Shown here piece by piece: positions 25,288 to 34,298 of a DNA stretch of 58,967 nucleotides. Origin of the DNA: an uncultured Clostridia bacterium (GTDB lineage: Bacteria; Bacillota; Clostridia; TANB77; CAG-508). The position numbers and the translations under genes are program-made. Within the stretch, counting starts at the first letter, position 1, and every line of letters begins with the position of its first letter. The stretch lies in assembly GCA_944391745.1 (NCBI GenBank), contig CALXUS010000012.1, positions 1 through 58,967 of the forward strand, in the 5' to 3' direction. The notes under the pieces are model-generated. The model was not told the DNA's origin. It ran no database searches and worked only from the letters and a program-made list of their open reading frames with translations.

Positions 25288-26548
25288 ATTTTTTTCTAAT
25301 TATTGAAAGAGCACTCATTTCTTCTTTAAATAACTCTTCTTGAATTTTTTTAACATATTCGATGTTTATATTTTCAAATTCATTTATATAATCTAATGAG
25401 TTTATCCCTCTCATACTATCCTGTAAGAAAATTCGTCCTATGCTTTCAACATCATCAAATTCTGAAACATAGTCACTATATATTGCTTTTTTACTTCTTT
25501 CAAAATTCTCTAATGTTACTTCTTCATTTTTTAGAGTTTTTACAATTTCTTCATTTACTTTTTCTGGATTTTCAGATTGACCTCCAATAACTACATGTGA
25601 GTATTCATCTGCAAATTCGTCATAAAATTCTAATCCAGACATTAATAATCCTTCGTTATATAATTTTTGATATAATTTTGAACTTTTTCCTATTAAACTA
25701 TTTAATATTATCTCTATTGCAATTTGCTTTCTAATATTATTTTCATTTTCAATGGCATCCCTATATCCAATCATAAATAAAGGTATATTAACTTCCATAT
25801 TTTGCTCACTAAACTTTTTATTAATATTATATTCTTTTTCTGGATATATTCTTTTTATTTCTCCCATCTTTTCTTTTGGTAATAATCTTTTCTTAACTTC
25901 TTCTACTATTTTTTCTGGTTCAAAATCTCCGCTAATGCACATAGTCATATTTGATGGATGATAAAATGTATTGTAACAATCATATAAGGTTTCTTTGGTT
26001 ATATGGCTTATTGACTCTACTGTTCCTGCAATATCCAGTTTAACTGGATTATTTTTATATAAGCAATCCATTAAATTAATATATAATTTCCAAGATGGTT
26101 CATCATCATATTTTCCAATTTCTTGACCTATGATTCCTCTTTCCTTTTCTACATTCGCATCTGTGAAATATGGATGTTGTACATAATCCATAAGTTCATC
26201 TAACCCTTTATAAAAATTATTAGTTCCTCCAAATAAATATGCCGTATGATCATTGGTTGTATATGCGTTCGCGTCTAAACCAAGAGCCATTAATGTATAT
26301 AAACTATCTATTCCGCTTTCTTGTTCAAACATTTTGTGTTCCAAATAATGTGCAACACCATCGGGTACTTTAATTTCTCTGCCTGTGCTAGGTTCTATAA
26401 AATGGTTGTCTATTGAACCAAATTTTGTTCCCCAAATAATATATTTTTTCTTTGTTTCATGTTTAGGTATGATAATAATCTTCATTCCATTATCTAGGGT
26501 TTCTATATATACAGTCTCTTTAATTTTTTTATTTTCAATTTTTTGCAT
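25286..26548 (-). CDS. ymfH: M16 zinc peptidase, YmfH type, 420 aa
   Basis: Member of the pitrilysin/insulinase family. The inverted zinc motif H67-Y-L-E70-H71 is intact, and E143 (in GIIGQEIGKY) is the likely third ligand. Length is that of a single M16 pair of halves. In Firmicutes YmfH-type peptidases are always paired with a YmfF-type partner and the pair has been linked to EF-P modification. Here the partner gene lies 58 bases upstream. Probably cytoplasmic, since no signal peptide is present. Confidence 0.85.
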   Translation of the reverse strand: MQKIENKKIKETVYIETLDNGMKIIIIPKHETKKKYIIWGTKFGSIDNHFIEPSTGREIKVPDGVAHYLEHKMFEQESGIDSLYTLMALGLDANAYTTNDHTAYLFGGTNNFYKGLDELMDYVQHPYFTDANVEKERGIIGQEIGKYDDEPSWKLYINLMDCLYKNNPVKLDIAGTVESISHITKETLYDCYNTFYHPSNMTMCISGDFEPEKIVEEVKKRLLPKEKMGEIKRIYPEKEYNINKKFSEQNMEVNIPLFMIGYRDAIENENNIRKQIAIEIILNSLIGKSSKLYQKLYNEGLLMSGLEFYDEFADEYSHVVIGGQSENPEKVNEEIVKTLKNEEVTLENFERSKKAIYSDYVSEFDDVESIGRIFLQDSMRGINSLDYINEFENINIEYVKKIQEELFKEEMSALSIIRKK

Positions 26549-26606
26549 TTTATACCTTTTACTCCTTTCGTTTTTCTTTTTACTGTTTTCCGTATCTTTT
26601 TACAAA

Positions 26607-27794
26607 TTATTTATTATTTGTTAAAAAGTAAATAGTGTCTTCTTTAATTTTATTTGCCGCTTCTATAACTTGCTCTTTTGTCACGCTTTCTATCATTTTT
26701 TTATATTCATCTACGGATAAATTCTCTTCAAATAAGTTTTGGTCAAAATAAAATGTTATTTTATCCTCTTTTGATTCTTCTATTAATTCTATGGAAGATA
26801 TCAATAATTGTTTTGCTGAATCAAATTCTTCATCTGATATTCTTCCACTTTTCATATCATTTAGTTGTTCTTCAATAATTGCTACGGCTTTATCATAATT
26901 TTCTATTTCAATACCAGTTCTTATAAGAATTGCATTTTTTCTTCTTATATAGTTTGAACCTGCGGAATATGCCAAACTTGCTTTCTCACGTACATTTTGA
27001 AATAGTTTAGAATTTGCTCCACCACCTAAAATTGCATTATACATTGAAACAGCTGCCTTGTTTTCGCATTCTACATTAAGTCCAACTATAAGTTTTCCTT
27101 GTGTTACCTCTTGTTTTTCTTTAATTATCTTTACAGTTTCTGGTGAAATATGTTTTATATTTTCCTGTATTATATTTTTGCTTTTTATATCAGGAATTTG
27201 TACATCGTTTATATTATTTCCGATAATATATAAGTCGATTCTGCAATTTTCAAGAAGATTTTTATAATATTCAAAAAGATTAATTTCATTAATCTTTTCT
27301 AAATCTTCTACATTTCCGAATTTATATGTTGCGTAAGGATCCCCTTCAAACATATATTCTATACATCTTTCTTTTGCATATAAAGCTTTATTATCTTTTC
27401 TTGATTCTATTAATTTTTTTAAATTTTCTTTTTCCTGTCTTACATATTCTTTATTAAAAGCTTCATGATTAAATACTATATCTAATAATAAGTTTATTCC
27501 TTCTTGTAAAATGTTTTCTCCGCTAAGCGTATAAGTATTTTCAAGAGTCTCTAAGTAAAATTTTAAAATATAATACTCACCTGTTTTATCTACACCACAA
27601 TTAAATCCTGCTCCATATAATTCTTCAAGTTTTTTTGAAATTTCTTCCTGAGTTTTGTAAGTTTCCGTACCTCTTCTTAATACTGATGTAAGTAATGCAT
27701 TTTTTGTACATTCATCCTCTTTTAATGGTATAGTTATAAATAATGCACTTAAATTTGTTTTAAACTTATTTGATTCTAATTTTGTTATTTGCAT
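26607..27794 (-). CDS. ymfF: Catalytically silent M16 partner, YmfF type, 395 aa
   Basis: An M16-fold protein in which the HxxEH zinc motif is absent: the equivalent segment reads ETYKTQEEISKKLEELYGAG. Middle and C-terminal halves keep family features (GGGANSKLFQNVREKASLAY). Heterodimers of one active and one inactive M16 subunit are usual in this group, and the active partner is the next gene. Function assigned by family and pairing. Confidence 0.8.
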   Translation of the reverse strand: MQITKLESNKFKTNLSALFITIPLKEDECTKNALLTSVLRRGTETYKTQEEISKKLEELYGAGFNCGVDKTGEYYILKFYLETLENTYTLSGENILQEGINLLLDIVFNHEAFNKEYVRQEKENLKKLIESRKDNKALYAKERCIEYMFEGDPYATYKFGNVEDLEKINEINLFEYYKNLLENCRIDLYIIGNNINDVQIPDIKSKNIIQENIKHISPETVKIIKEKQEVTQGKLIVGLNVECENKAAVSMYNAILGGGANSKLFQNVREKASLAYSAGSNYIRRKNAILIRTGIEIENYDKAVAIIEEQLNDMKSGRISDEEFDSAKQLLISSIELIEESKEDKITFYFDQNLFEENLSVDEYKKMIESVTKEQVIEAANKIKEDTIYFLTNNK

Positions 27795-27814
27795 TTTTTC
27801 TCATCCTTTCTATT

Positions 27815-29300
27815 TTAGTTTATTGTTTCGTATATATCGAATTTATTTATTTGTCCTACAAAATTCAAATTTTCTTTGATATATTCTGTTGCTTCATAAA
27901 CAAATTGATATAATTCTTTTTCATCATCAGTTTCATGTAGTAATAATATTTGTGTATTTTTCATTTGTTTAATTTCTTCTATTAATCCTTGTTCTCCAGA
28001 TAGCCCTAGGTTTCCCCTTAATACTAAATCATATTTGCCATTGTCTAAATCATTTCTATATATAGAAATCATTGGCGAATAAGTTGAAAAAATTATTACA
28101 TTTTTGTCTGTATTGCTTATATAATTATCAACTTCTTTAAGCATTTCCCTATCTTCTTCTTCTAATATTGCTCCATACAAATTATTATTCTCTTTATACA
28201 TTTTTATTGAATAAAAATATATATTTAACATGCTTTTTATAATCATTAGTATAGACAAACCAATTATTAATATACTAACCACTTTATTTAATTTTAATTC
28301 TTCGATAATCGGAGCTATTAAAAAGTTTAATAAATATCCCAGACAAATATAAGTTAATATATTTGTTAATACAACGTGATATGTATTTATTAATGGAATT
28401 ATGCATAAATATGAAAATATTGCAAATATTATAATAGGTTTAATTGAATTAATGTTTATAGATTTGTTAAACTTTGTTCTTTTTATGTTTTTTAAAGTAA
28501 TTATATAAGCTATTATTGTTAAAACTGGCGTTAATAATAGCATTATTGCTTTAATATCTTTCGCTATTGAATTTTTATTTCCAAATTCTCCTATCCCTAA
28601 TACTGCAAAATCTATAAAGTTTGTTAAATTATTTTGTAACTGTAATATTCCCAAAAATATTAATAATAATATAAAAGCTGTAAAAAGCTCTATAAATAAC
28701 GTTTTAATATTTTTATTGCTAACTTCATAAACAATTAATGCTAGGAAATAGCCTACTCCTAACTTTTGATATGTTAGAAATACAGCAAAAAGTATTATTC
28801 CTTGTACAATACTTTTTATTGTACTTTTTTTCATTTTTAGTAATAATAATACCCCTAAAATATATAATCCGCATTCCTAGCAAATTGTAATTAGCTCCAG
28901 CTGTAATTATATCTTTTAATTGAATTGTTATAAAAATCGTTATAAGTAAAGAAATCTTCTTGTTTATTTTTATTTGCTTTAACAGTAAATATATTATAAA
29001 TATAAATATTATAGATATAATTAAATTTAATGTTCGAAATACAAAAATATTTTCTCCAAATATTCTTAAAAATATTTCAGCTACATAAAAAAATAACGGT
29101 GTGATAATTACATTAGAATCTTTATATATCATTAGCCCTTCGGCCATTTTATATGTATTTAAAAAATTATATGATTCATCAGAATTCATAAAATATACAT
29201 TATATGTCATTCCCAAAATTGAAAATAATATTAGTATTATTACAAATATATTGTCATGTTTTTTTATTAAACTTATTAATTTTTTCATAAACAATTCCAT
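27815..29300 (-). pseudogene. GT-C membrane glycosyltransferase-like gene, interrupted by a frameshift
   Basis: Two overlapping reading frames make one protein. The first (28725-29300) begins with a basic stretch, a membrane helix, and then NSDESYNFLNTYKMAEG, the 'DE' loop after the first helix seen in GT-C/GT39 (ArnT/PMT-like) lipid-linked sugar transferases, followed by more helices up to NYNLLGM. The second (27815-28834) continues with many helices and a C-terminal soluble part (YDLVLRGNLGLSGEQGLIEEI). The frame changes around 28870-28885: reading in the second frame upstream of its ATG gives LYILGVLLLLKMKKS, a natural continuation of NYNLLGM. A one-base indel, or a sequencing error, explains this. 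If the indel is real the gene is broken. Confidence 0.65.
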
Positions 29301-29310
29301 TCTTTTTATA

Positions 29311-29339
29311 TTAAAAATAGGGCGTATATTACGCCCTTT
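29311..29339 (-). terminator. Intrinsic terminator after rpsU
   Basis: Arms AGGGCGTA (29319-29326) and TACGCCCT (29330-29337), GC-rich for this genome, with a 3-base loop; on the minus strand they are followed by ATTTTTAA. It sits just after the rpsU stop codon. Confidence 0.85.
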
Positions 29340-29344
29340 CTTAA

Positions 29345-29515
29345 TTAAAATTTTCTTTTTCTAGCTGCTTCTGATTTTTTCTTTCTCTTTACACTAGGTT
29401 TTTCGTAGCATTCTCTTTTACGAACCTCTTGTAAAACACCATTTCTGGCACATTGCCTTTTAAATCTTTTTAAGGCATCTTCTATATTTCCATTATTAAC
29501 TTTAACCTCTGACAT
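29345..29515 (-). CDS. rpsU: Ribosomal protein bS21
   Basis: 56 residues beginning [20 protein letters not shown] and then [24 protein letters not shown], the basic composition and sequence of small-subunit protein bS21. The strong GGAAGGAGGGG site before the ATG at 29513-29515 and a promoter and terminator of its own mark it as a single highly expressed gene. In spore-formers it assists initiation on the 30S subunit. Confidence 0.97.
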   Translation of the reverse strand: MSEVKVNNGNIEDALKRFKRQCARNGVLQEVRKRECYEKPSVKRKKKSEAARKRKF

Positions 29516-29583
29516 AATATCCCCTCCTTCCAGCTATTCACTATTGTATGGGATTATTGGGATATCTCCCTCAATACCTATTA

Positions 29584-29613
29584 ATTATACCTTATGTACT
29601 ATAACATTGTCAA
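29584..29613 (-). promoter_or_regulatory. rpsU promoter
   Basis: On the minus strand TTGACA (29608-29613) and TATAAT (29584-29589) are both perfect, with an 18-base spacer, about 70 bases upstream of the start codon. Confidence 0.8.
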
Positions 29614-29645
29614 GTAGTGTTTGCAAAATTTTACAACAGAACTAT

Positions 29646-30197
29646 TTATTTTTGCAAAACTCTATCTTTTTCATAAAGGCGAGGAATCTCTATTGGTTTA
29701 TCTTCTTTGATTGTTTCTCTTGCATCTAGTATTCTTTGATTGTATGACCCTCTAAATCTAAGCTTTGGACTAGTTTTATCTTGATCAAATTCTCCATCAA
29801 CAACCACATCAAAATATTTTATCAACTCTTTTGTTGTTGGATTTTCTTTTTGCATTTTATCTACTATGTCATTTTTAAAGTCATATCCTGTATAGCACCA
29901 AATAGATTTATTAGGGAATTTTTCTTTTACTTCTTGTACCAGCTTTAATACGGCTTCTTGATTTTGTGGTTCTAATGGTTCACCTCCAAGTAAGCTTAAC
30001 CCTTCTATATAGTCATGATTCATGTAATCTATTACTTTATCTATTTCTTTTTGAGTAAATTTGCTTCCGTAATTAAAATCCCATGCACATTCATTAAAAC
30101 ATCCTTTACAATGGTGATTACATCCACTAACAAATACTGATACTCTAACTCCTTCTCCATTAGCTACATCTACTTTTTTTATATCTGCGTAATTCAT
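29646..30197 (-). CDS. nrdG: Anaerobic ribonucleotide reductase activating enzyme
   Basis: A radical-SAM protein that installs the glycyl radical on NrdD. The iron-sulfur cluster ligands C26-N-H-H-C30-K-G-C33 are intact (CxxxCxxC), and the GGEP motif (LLGGEPLEP) follows. Length (183 aa) is standard. It lies 15 bases after nrdD, giving a two-gene operon for deoxynucleotide synthesis without oxygen. Confidence 0.96.
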   Translation of the reverse strand: MNYADIKKVDVANGEGVRVSVFVSGCNHHCKGCFNECAWDFNYGSKFTQKEIDKVIDYMNHDYIEGLSLLGGEPLEPQNQEAVLKLVQEVKEKFPNKSIWCYTGYDFKNDIVDKMQKENPTTKELIKYFDVVVDGEFDQDKTSPKLRFRGSYNQRILDARETIKEDKPIEIPRLYEKDRVLQK

Positions 30198-30212
30198 TTT
30201 TGTCCTTTCTCA

Positions 30213-32339
30213 CTATAAATGTAATACTCTTTGCTTAATTTCTTTTGTTTTTCCTGCATTCCAGAAATTTTCTCCTAAATAACCACATGTACGTCTAACT
30301 ACTGTCATTTTACTATGGTCCTTATTTCCGCAGTTTGGACATTCCCATTCATTATCTTCATTTATTTTTATTTCTCCATCATATCCACATACATGACAGT
30401 AATCAGATTTCGTATTAAATTCTGCATATTGGATATTATCATAAATAAATTTAACTACACTTCTTAATGCTTCTATATTATTTTGCATATTTGGAATTTC
30501 AATATAAGATATAGCTCCTCCTGAAGATATTTTTTGAAATTCGCTTTCAAATTTTAATTTATCAAATGCATCAATTTTTTCTCTAACATCTACATGATAT
30601 GAATTAGTATAATATCCTTTATCTGTTACATCTTTTATTGTACCAAATTTTTCTTTATCTATTTTTGCAAATTTGTAACATAAGCTTTCTGCTGGAGTTC
30701 CGTATAGTGCAAATCCTATATTTGTTTCTTTTTTCCATCTATCTGTTGTTTCTCTTAAATGTTTCATTACTTTAGTTGCAAATTCGTGTCCCTTTGGTTC
30801 CGTATGTGATTCTCCTGTCATTAGTTTTGTCATTTCATATATTCCTATATATCCTAAAGAAATTGTTGAGTATCCTCCATAAAGTAGCTTGTCTATTTTC
30901 TCACCTTTTTTTAAACGTGCTATTGCTCCATATTGCCAATGTATAGGACTAATGTCTGAAGTTGTTCCAACTAATGCATTGTGTCTACACATTAGTGCTT
31001 TTTTGCATAATTCTAATCTTTCATCAAGTAATTTCCAGAATTTATTTTCATCACCATTTGCTATTATTGCAACTTGTGGTAAATTAATGCTTACAACACC
31101 TTGATTAAATCTTCCTTCAAATTTATAGTTGCCATTTTCATCTTTCCAAGGTGATAGGAAACTTCTGCAACCCATAGGGCTAAATACATTTCCTTCATAA
31201 TTTTCACGCATTTTTTTAGCAGAAATATAATCAGGGTACATTCTTTTTGCAGAGCATTTTACCGCTAATTCTGTTAAATAATCATATTCTCCACCAGTAA
31301 GGTTATTAAAATCATCTAATACATATACTAACTTAGGGAATGCTGGTGTAACATATACTCCTGCTTCATTCTTTATTCCTTCATATCTTTGTCTTAATAC
31401 TTCTTCTATAATCATTGCATTTTCTTTAATGTAAGGATCATCTTTTTCTAGATGCAAGAATAATGTAACAAAAGGTGCTTGTCCATTTGTTGTCATAAGT
31501 GTATTTATTTGATATTGAATTGTTTGTATTCCTGATTTTAATTCGTATTTTAGTCTATCTTGTACAATTTCCTCAATTAGGTCTTCTGACATTTTGTTTT
31601 TATATTTTTTCTCAAGTGCATTTTTGAATTTTTCATAACTTTTTCTTAGATATTTTCCTAAATGTATTAAATCAACAGACTGCCCACCATATTGGTTACT
31701 TGCTACAGTAGAAATTATTTGTGTTACAACTGTACATGCCACTTGGAAACTTTTTGGACTTTCTATCATTTTTCCATTCATTACTGTTCCATTATCTAGC
31801 ATATCTCCAATGTTTATTAAACAACAGTTAAAAATTGGTTGAATAAAATAATCTGCATCATGGAAATGTAATATACCTTCTTGATGTGCTTTAGATATAT
31901 CTTCTGGTAAAAGTAGTCTATTTGTTAAGTCTCTTGATACTTCTCCCGCTATATAATCTCTTTGAGTAGAAGCAAGCATTGTATTTTTGTTTGAGTTTTC
32001 TTCTGCTAATTCTTTATTTTCATTTCTTATTAATTTTAAAATTGATTCATCTGTAGTATTTTGTTTTCTAACTAGGGCTCTTGTATATCTATAAACAATA
32101 TATCTTTTTGCTAACTCGTATTTGTCTAATTCCATTAACTTTTTTTCTATTATGTCTTGTATATCTTCGACTAAAATTCTTTTTTTATCCAACTCTTCTA
32201 TATACTTTATTATCTCTTTTATTTCTTCCTTATTTGCTCTTTCTCTTGGTCTTACTTCTTTATCTGCTTTTTCAATTGCTATTTGGATTTTTGATCTGTC
32301 AAAGTCTACTATTCTTCCGTCTCTTTTTATTACTTTCAT
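30213..32339 (-). CDS. nrdD: Anaerobic (class III) ribonucleoside-triphosphate reductase
   Basis: Makes deoxynucleoside triphosphates under anaerobic conditions. An N-terminal ATP-cone (KVIKRDGRIVDFD) for allosteric control is present. The C-terminal zinc ribbon (CHVCG...CPNCG) and the glycyl-radical site RRTCGYLG, with the radical Gly at about 686 of 708, are intact. The start is placed at the ATG 32337-32339 because GGGGGA lies just ahead of it; an ATG 12 bases upstream would place that ribosome site in the coding region. The following gene is nrdG. Confidence 0.95.
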   Translation of the reverse strand: MKVIKRDGRIVDFDRSKIQIAIEKADKEVRPRERANKEEIKEIIKYIEELDKKRILVEDIQDIIEKKLMELDKYELAKRYIVYRYTRALVRKQNTTDESILKLIRNENKELAEENSNKNTMLASTQRDYIAGEVSRDLTNRLLLPEDISKAHQEGILHFHDADYFIQPIFNCCLINIGDMLDNGTVMNGKMIESPKSFQVACTVVTQIISTVASNQYGGQSVDLIHLGKYLRKSYEKFKNALEKKYKNKMSEDLIEEIVQDRLKYELKSGIQTIQYQINTLMTTNGQAPFVTLFLHLEKDDPYIKENAMIIEEVLRQRYEGIKNEAGVYVTPAFPKLVYVLDDFNNLTGGEYDYLTELAVKCSAKRMYPDYISAKKMRENYEGNVFSPMGCRSFLSPWKDENGNYKFEGRFNQGVVSINLPQVAIIANGDENKFWKLLDERLELCKKALMCRHNALVGTTSDISPIHWQYGAIARLKKGEKIDKLLYGGYSTISLGYIGIYEMTKLMTGESHTEPKGHEFATKVMKHLRETTDRWKKETNIGFALYGTPAESLCYKFAKIDKEKFGTIKDVTDKGYYTNSYHVDVREKIDAFDKLKFESEFQKISSGGAISYIEIPNMQNNIEALRSVVKFIYDNIQYAEFNTKSDYCHVCGYDGEIKINEDNEWECPNCGNKDHSKMTVVRRTCGYLGENFWNAGKTKEIKQRVLHL

Positions 32340-32438
32340 TTTGTCCCCCATTCTGCATTTAAAATTTAAGATTTTTTAAAAATGATTTTTTCTTTTTTTA
32401 CATTTTTATGTTATTCTCTTTTTTATAACTGCAATCTC

Positions 32439-32467
32439 ATATTACTATTTCAAATTTCAAAAGTCAA
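32439..32467 (-). promoter_or_regulatory. Candidate nrdDG promoter
   Basis: On the minus strand TTGACT (32462-32467) and TAATAT (32439-32444) are 17 bases apart, about 100 bases upstream of nrdD. No NrdR-box pair was recognised around it. The rest of the 370-base gap is AT-rich and apart from the sortase terminator shows no other feature. Confidence 0.4.
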
Positions 32468-32650
32468 TATTTGCATATTTTTATATATGTTCATCTTTTA
32501 TGTTGCCATTTCATTTATTTGCGTATACTTTGCCTGTTTGCTTTATTTTGTCTTTTTGTCTTTTTTTGTAAAAATCTATCAGATTTTGTTCCTTTTATTG
32601 ACTTTGATGATTTTTTATTACATTTTTATTACATTTATTTATTAATTAAA

Positions 32651-32692
32651 AATGGCGATTTTTGAAAAATGATTTTTTCAAAAATCGCCATT
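32651..32692 (-). terminator. Terminator of the pbp-rsmA-sortase operon
   Basis: A perfect 19-bp hairpin, arms 32651-32669 and 32674-32692, with a 4-base loop. On the minus strand it is followed by TTTTTAATT. It lies 17 bases after the sortase stop codon. Confidence 0.85.
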
Positions 32693-32708
32693 TTATATTT
32701 TAATTATT

Positions 32709-33431
32709 TTATTCTTTTTCTCTAGCTTTAATAACTAATCTATCTTGACCATAATTTGTACAAGTTATAAGTGTTATTTCTCTTTTTCCATTTGTTAATT
32801 GACTTGTACAGCTTACATCTGTAGGATCAACTACATATCTATTATATACTACATAAGTAATTGTATTTCCGCTTAAATCTGTTAAATTGACTTCATCTCC
32901 TATTGCTGCACCACTTAATTTTCCAAACATTTTTCCACTTTTATAATTGTGTCCAACTATACAATAATTTCCTACTTTATTTGGATTAGGTCCCCAATAT
33001 TTGCATAATGAAACTTTAAGTAAGTCTTCTGACTCTTGTGATAATACTGGGTAGTTGATTCCTAGTTTTGGATAATCTAATATTGCTTCTGTTTCGTAAG
33101 TTTGACCATCTGCCGTAATTTCGGATTGGATTTCATTTGTTGTAGTTGTTGTGCTAGGCATTTCAATTATAGGGACTTCTTCTTCTGTTTCCGGTTCATC
33201 TAATGCTACAACAACAACTTTTTCCTCAACTGTTGTGGTATCATTCATTTGATCTAATATTTCTCTGGAAATCTGTTCTTTTTGGTTTTTATCATATTCA
33301 GCCAAAACATAATAGCAGGTTAAAATTACAATTAATATTAGGCAAAGTATAAATATTATTTTATAAAATTTTCTTTTTCGTTTTAACTCTGGGGTTACAT
33401 AAATTCTTTCAGTTACTAATATTTGGTTCAT
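32709..33431 (-). CDS. Sortase family protein, 240 aa
   Basis: A transpeptidase that attaches or modifies surface proteins outside the membrane. An N-terminal anchor (about 24-43) is followed by an acidic Thr/Glu-rich linker and the sortase domain. Catalytic residues are intact: H161 (in VGHNY), C224 (in TLITCTNYG) and R231 (DRLVIKA). The TLxTC form and length suggest a class D or E type, but this is uncertain. No LPxTG-type substrate was seen in the window. It is the last gene of the operon with a penicillin-binding protein and rsmA. Confidence 0.9.
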   Translation of the reverse strand: MNQILVTERIYVTPELKRKRKFYKIIFILCLILIVILTCYYVLAEYDKNQKEQISREILDQMNDTTTVEEKVVVVALDEPETEEEVPIIEMPSTTTTTNEIQSEITADGQTYETEAILDYPKLGINYPVLSQESEDLLKVSLCKYWGPNPNKVGNYCIVGHNYKSGKMFGKLSGAAIGDEVNLTDLSGNTITYVVYNRYVVDPTDVSCTSQLTNGKREITLITCTNYGQDRLVIKAREKE

Positions 33432-33455
33432 AATTTTCCTCCTTTCTTTTGGCCA

Positions 33456-34280
33456 TTATTCTTTTTCATTCATTTTTTCGTAAGAATTAGCTATTTCTGC
33501 AAATTGCTCTAATGTTAGATTTTCTCCTCTCACATTCTCTTCTATTTTACTATTTTTTAATATATTTTTCAACACTTCTTTATTAATTATACTAGATAAA
33601 GAATTTAAAATGGTTTTCCTTCTCTGTGTAAAATTGGTTTTTATTATATCAAAAAATAATTCTTCATTATTTACTTCTACAGCCTTTTTATCTTTTTTTG
33701 TTATTCTAACAATTGATGATTCAACTTCTGGTGAGGGAATAAAACATTCTTTTGGTACATTTTTTATAATTGCACTATCTGCATAATATTTCACAAAATA
33801 TGTTATTGCCCCAGCCTTTTTTGTACCTGGTTCTGCACATATTCTTTCAGCTACTTCTTTTTGAATAAGTATTGTTATATCTTTAATATTTGATTTTAAT
33901 AATTTTGTTATAATTGATGTAGTAATATAATATGGCAAATTTGCTACTATTTTTGCTTTTGGAGCTATTTTGTCAATATCTATATGTAATATGTCATCTT
34001 TAATAATTTGCACATTATTATATAATTTAAATCTTTCCTGTAGTATTTCTACCATTTTTCCATCTAGCTCTATAGCAATAACTTTATTAGCTTTTTCTGC
34101 TAATATTGCAGTTAATGTTCCAAGACCTGGGCCAATTTCTATTACTGTATCATTTTTTGTTACTTCGCTAGCTATTGTTTCTAGACTATCTTCATCAAAT
34201 AGAAAATTTTGACCCAATTTCTTATTTGGATGAACATTGTATTTATTCATTATAAATCTTGTTTCTTCTAAAATGGTCAT
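33456..34280 (-). CDS. rsmA: 16S rRNA dimethyladenosine transferase
   Basis: RsmA/KsgA dimethylates A1518 and A1519 of 16S rRNA. The SAM-binding loop IEIGPGLGTL (G50-P-G-L-G54), the acidic AIELD strand and the catalytic N114-L-P-Y-Y118 motif are present. The starting segment KKLGQNFLFD is diagnostic for the family. It is 18 bases from the upstream penicillin-binding protein gene and 24 from the sortase gene. Confidence 0.97.
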   Translation of the reverse strand: MTILEETRFIMNKYNVHPNKKLGQNFLFDEDSLETIASEVTKNDTVIEIGPGLGTLTAILAEKANKVIAIELDGKMVEILQERFKLYNNVQIIKDDILHIDIDKIAPKAKIVANLPYYITTSIITKLLKSNIKDITILIQKEVAERICAEPGTKKAGAITYFVKYYADSAIIKNVPKECFIPSPEVESSIVRITKKDKKAVEVNNEELFFDIIKTNFTQRRKTILNSLSSIINKEVLKNILKNSKIEENVRGENLTLEQFAEIANSYEKMNEKE

Positions 34281-34298
34281 TATATTTCCCTTCTCTAA

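Noticed and set aside
32340..32650. NrdR boxes or a riboswitch ahead of nrdD
   Set aside because: No paired NrdR-like boxes and no conserved fold were recognisable by eye.
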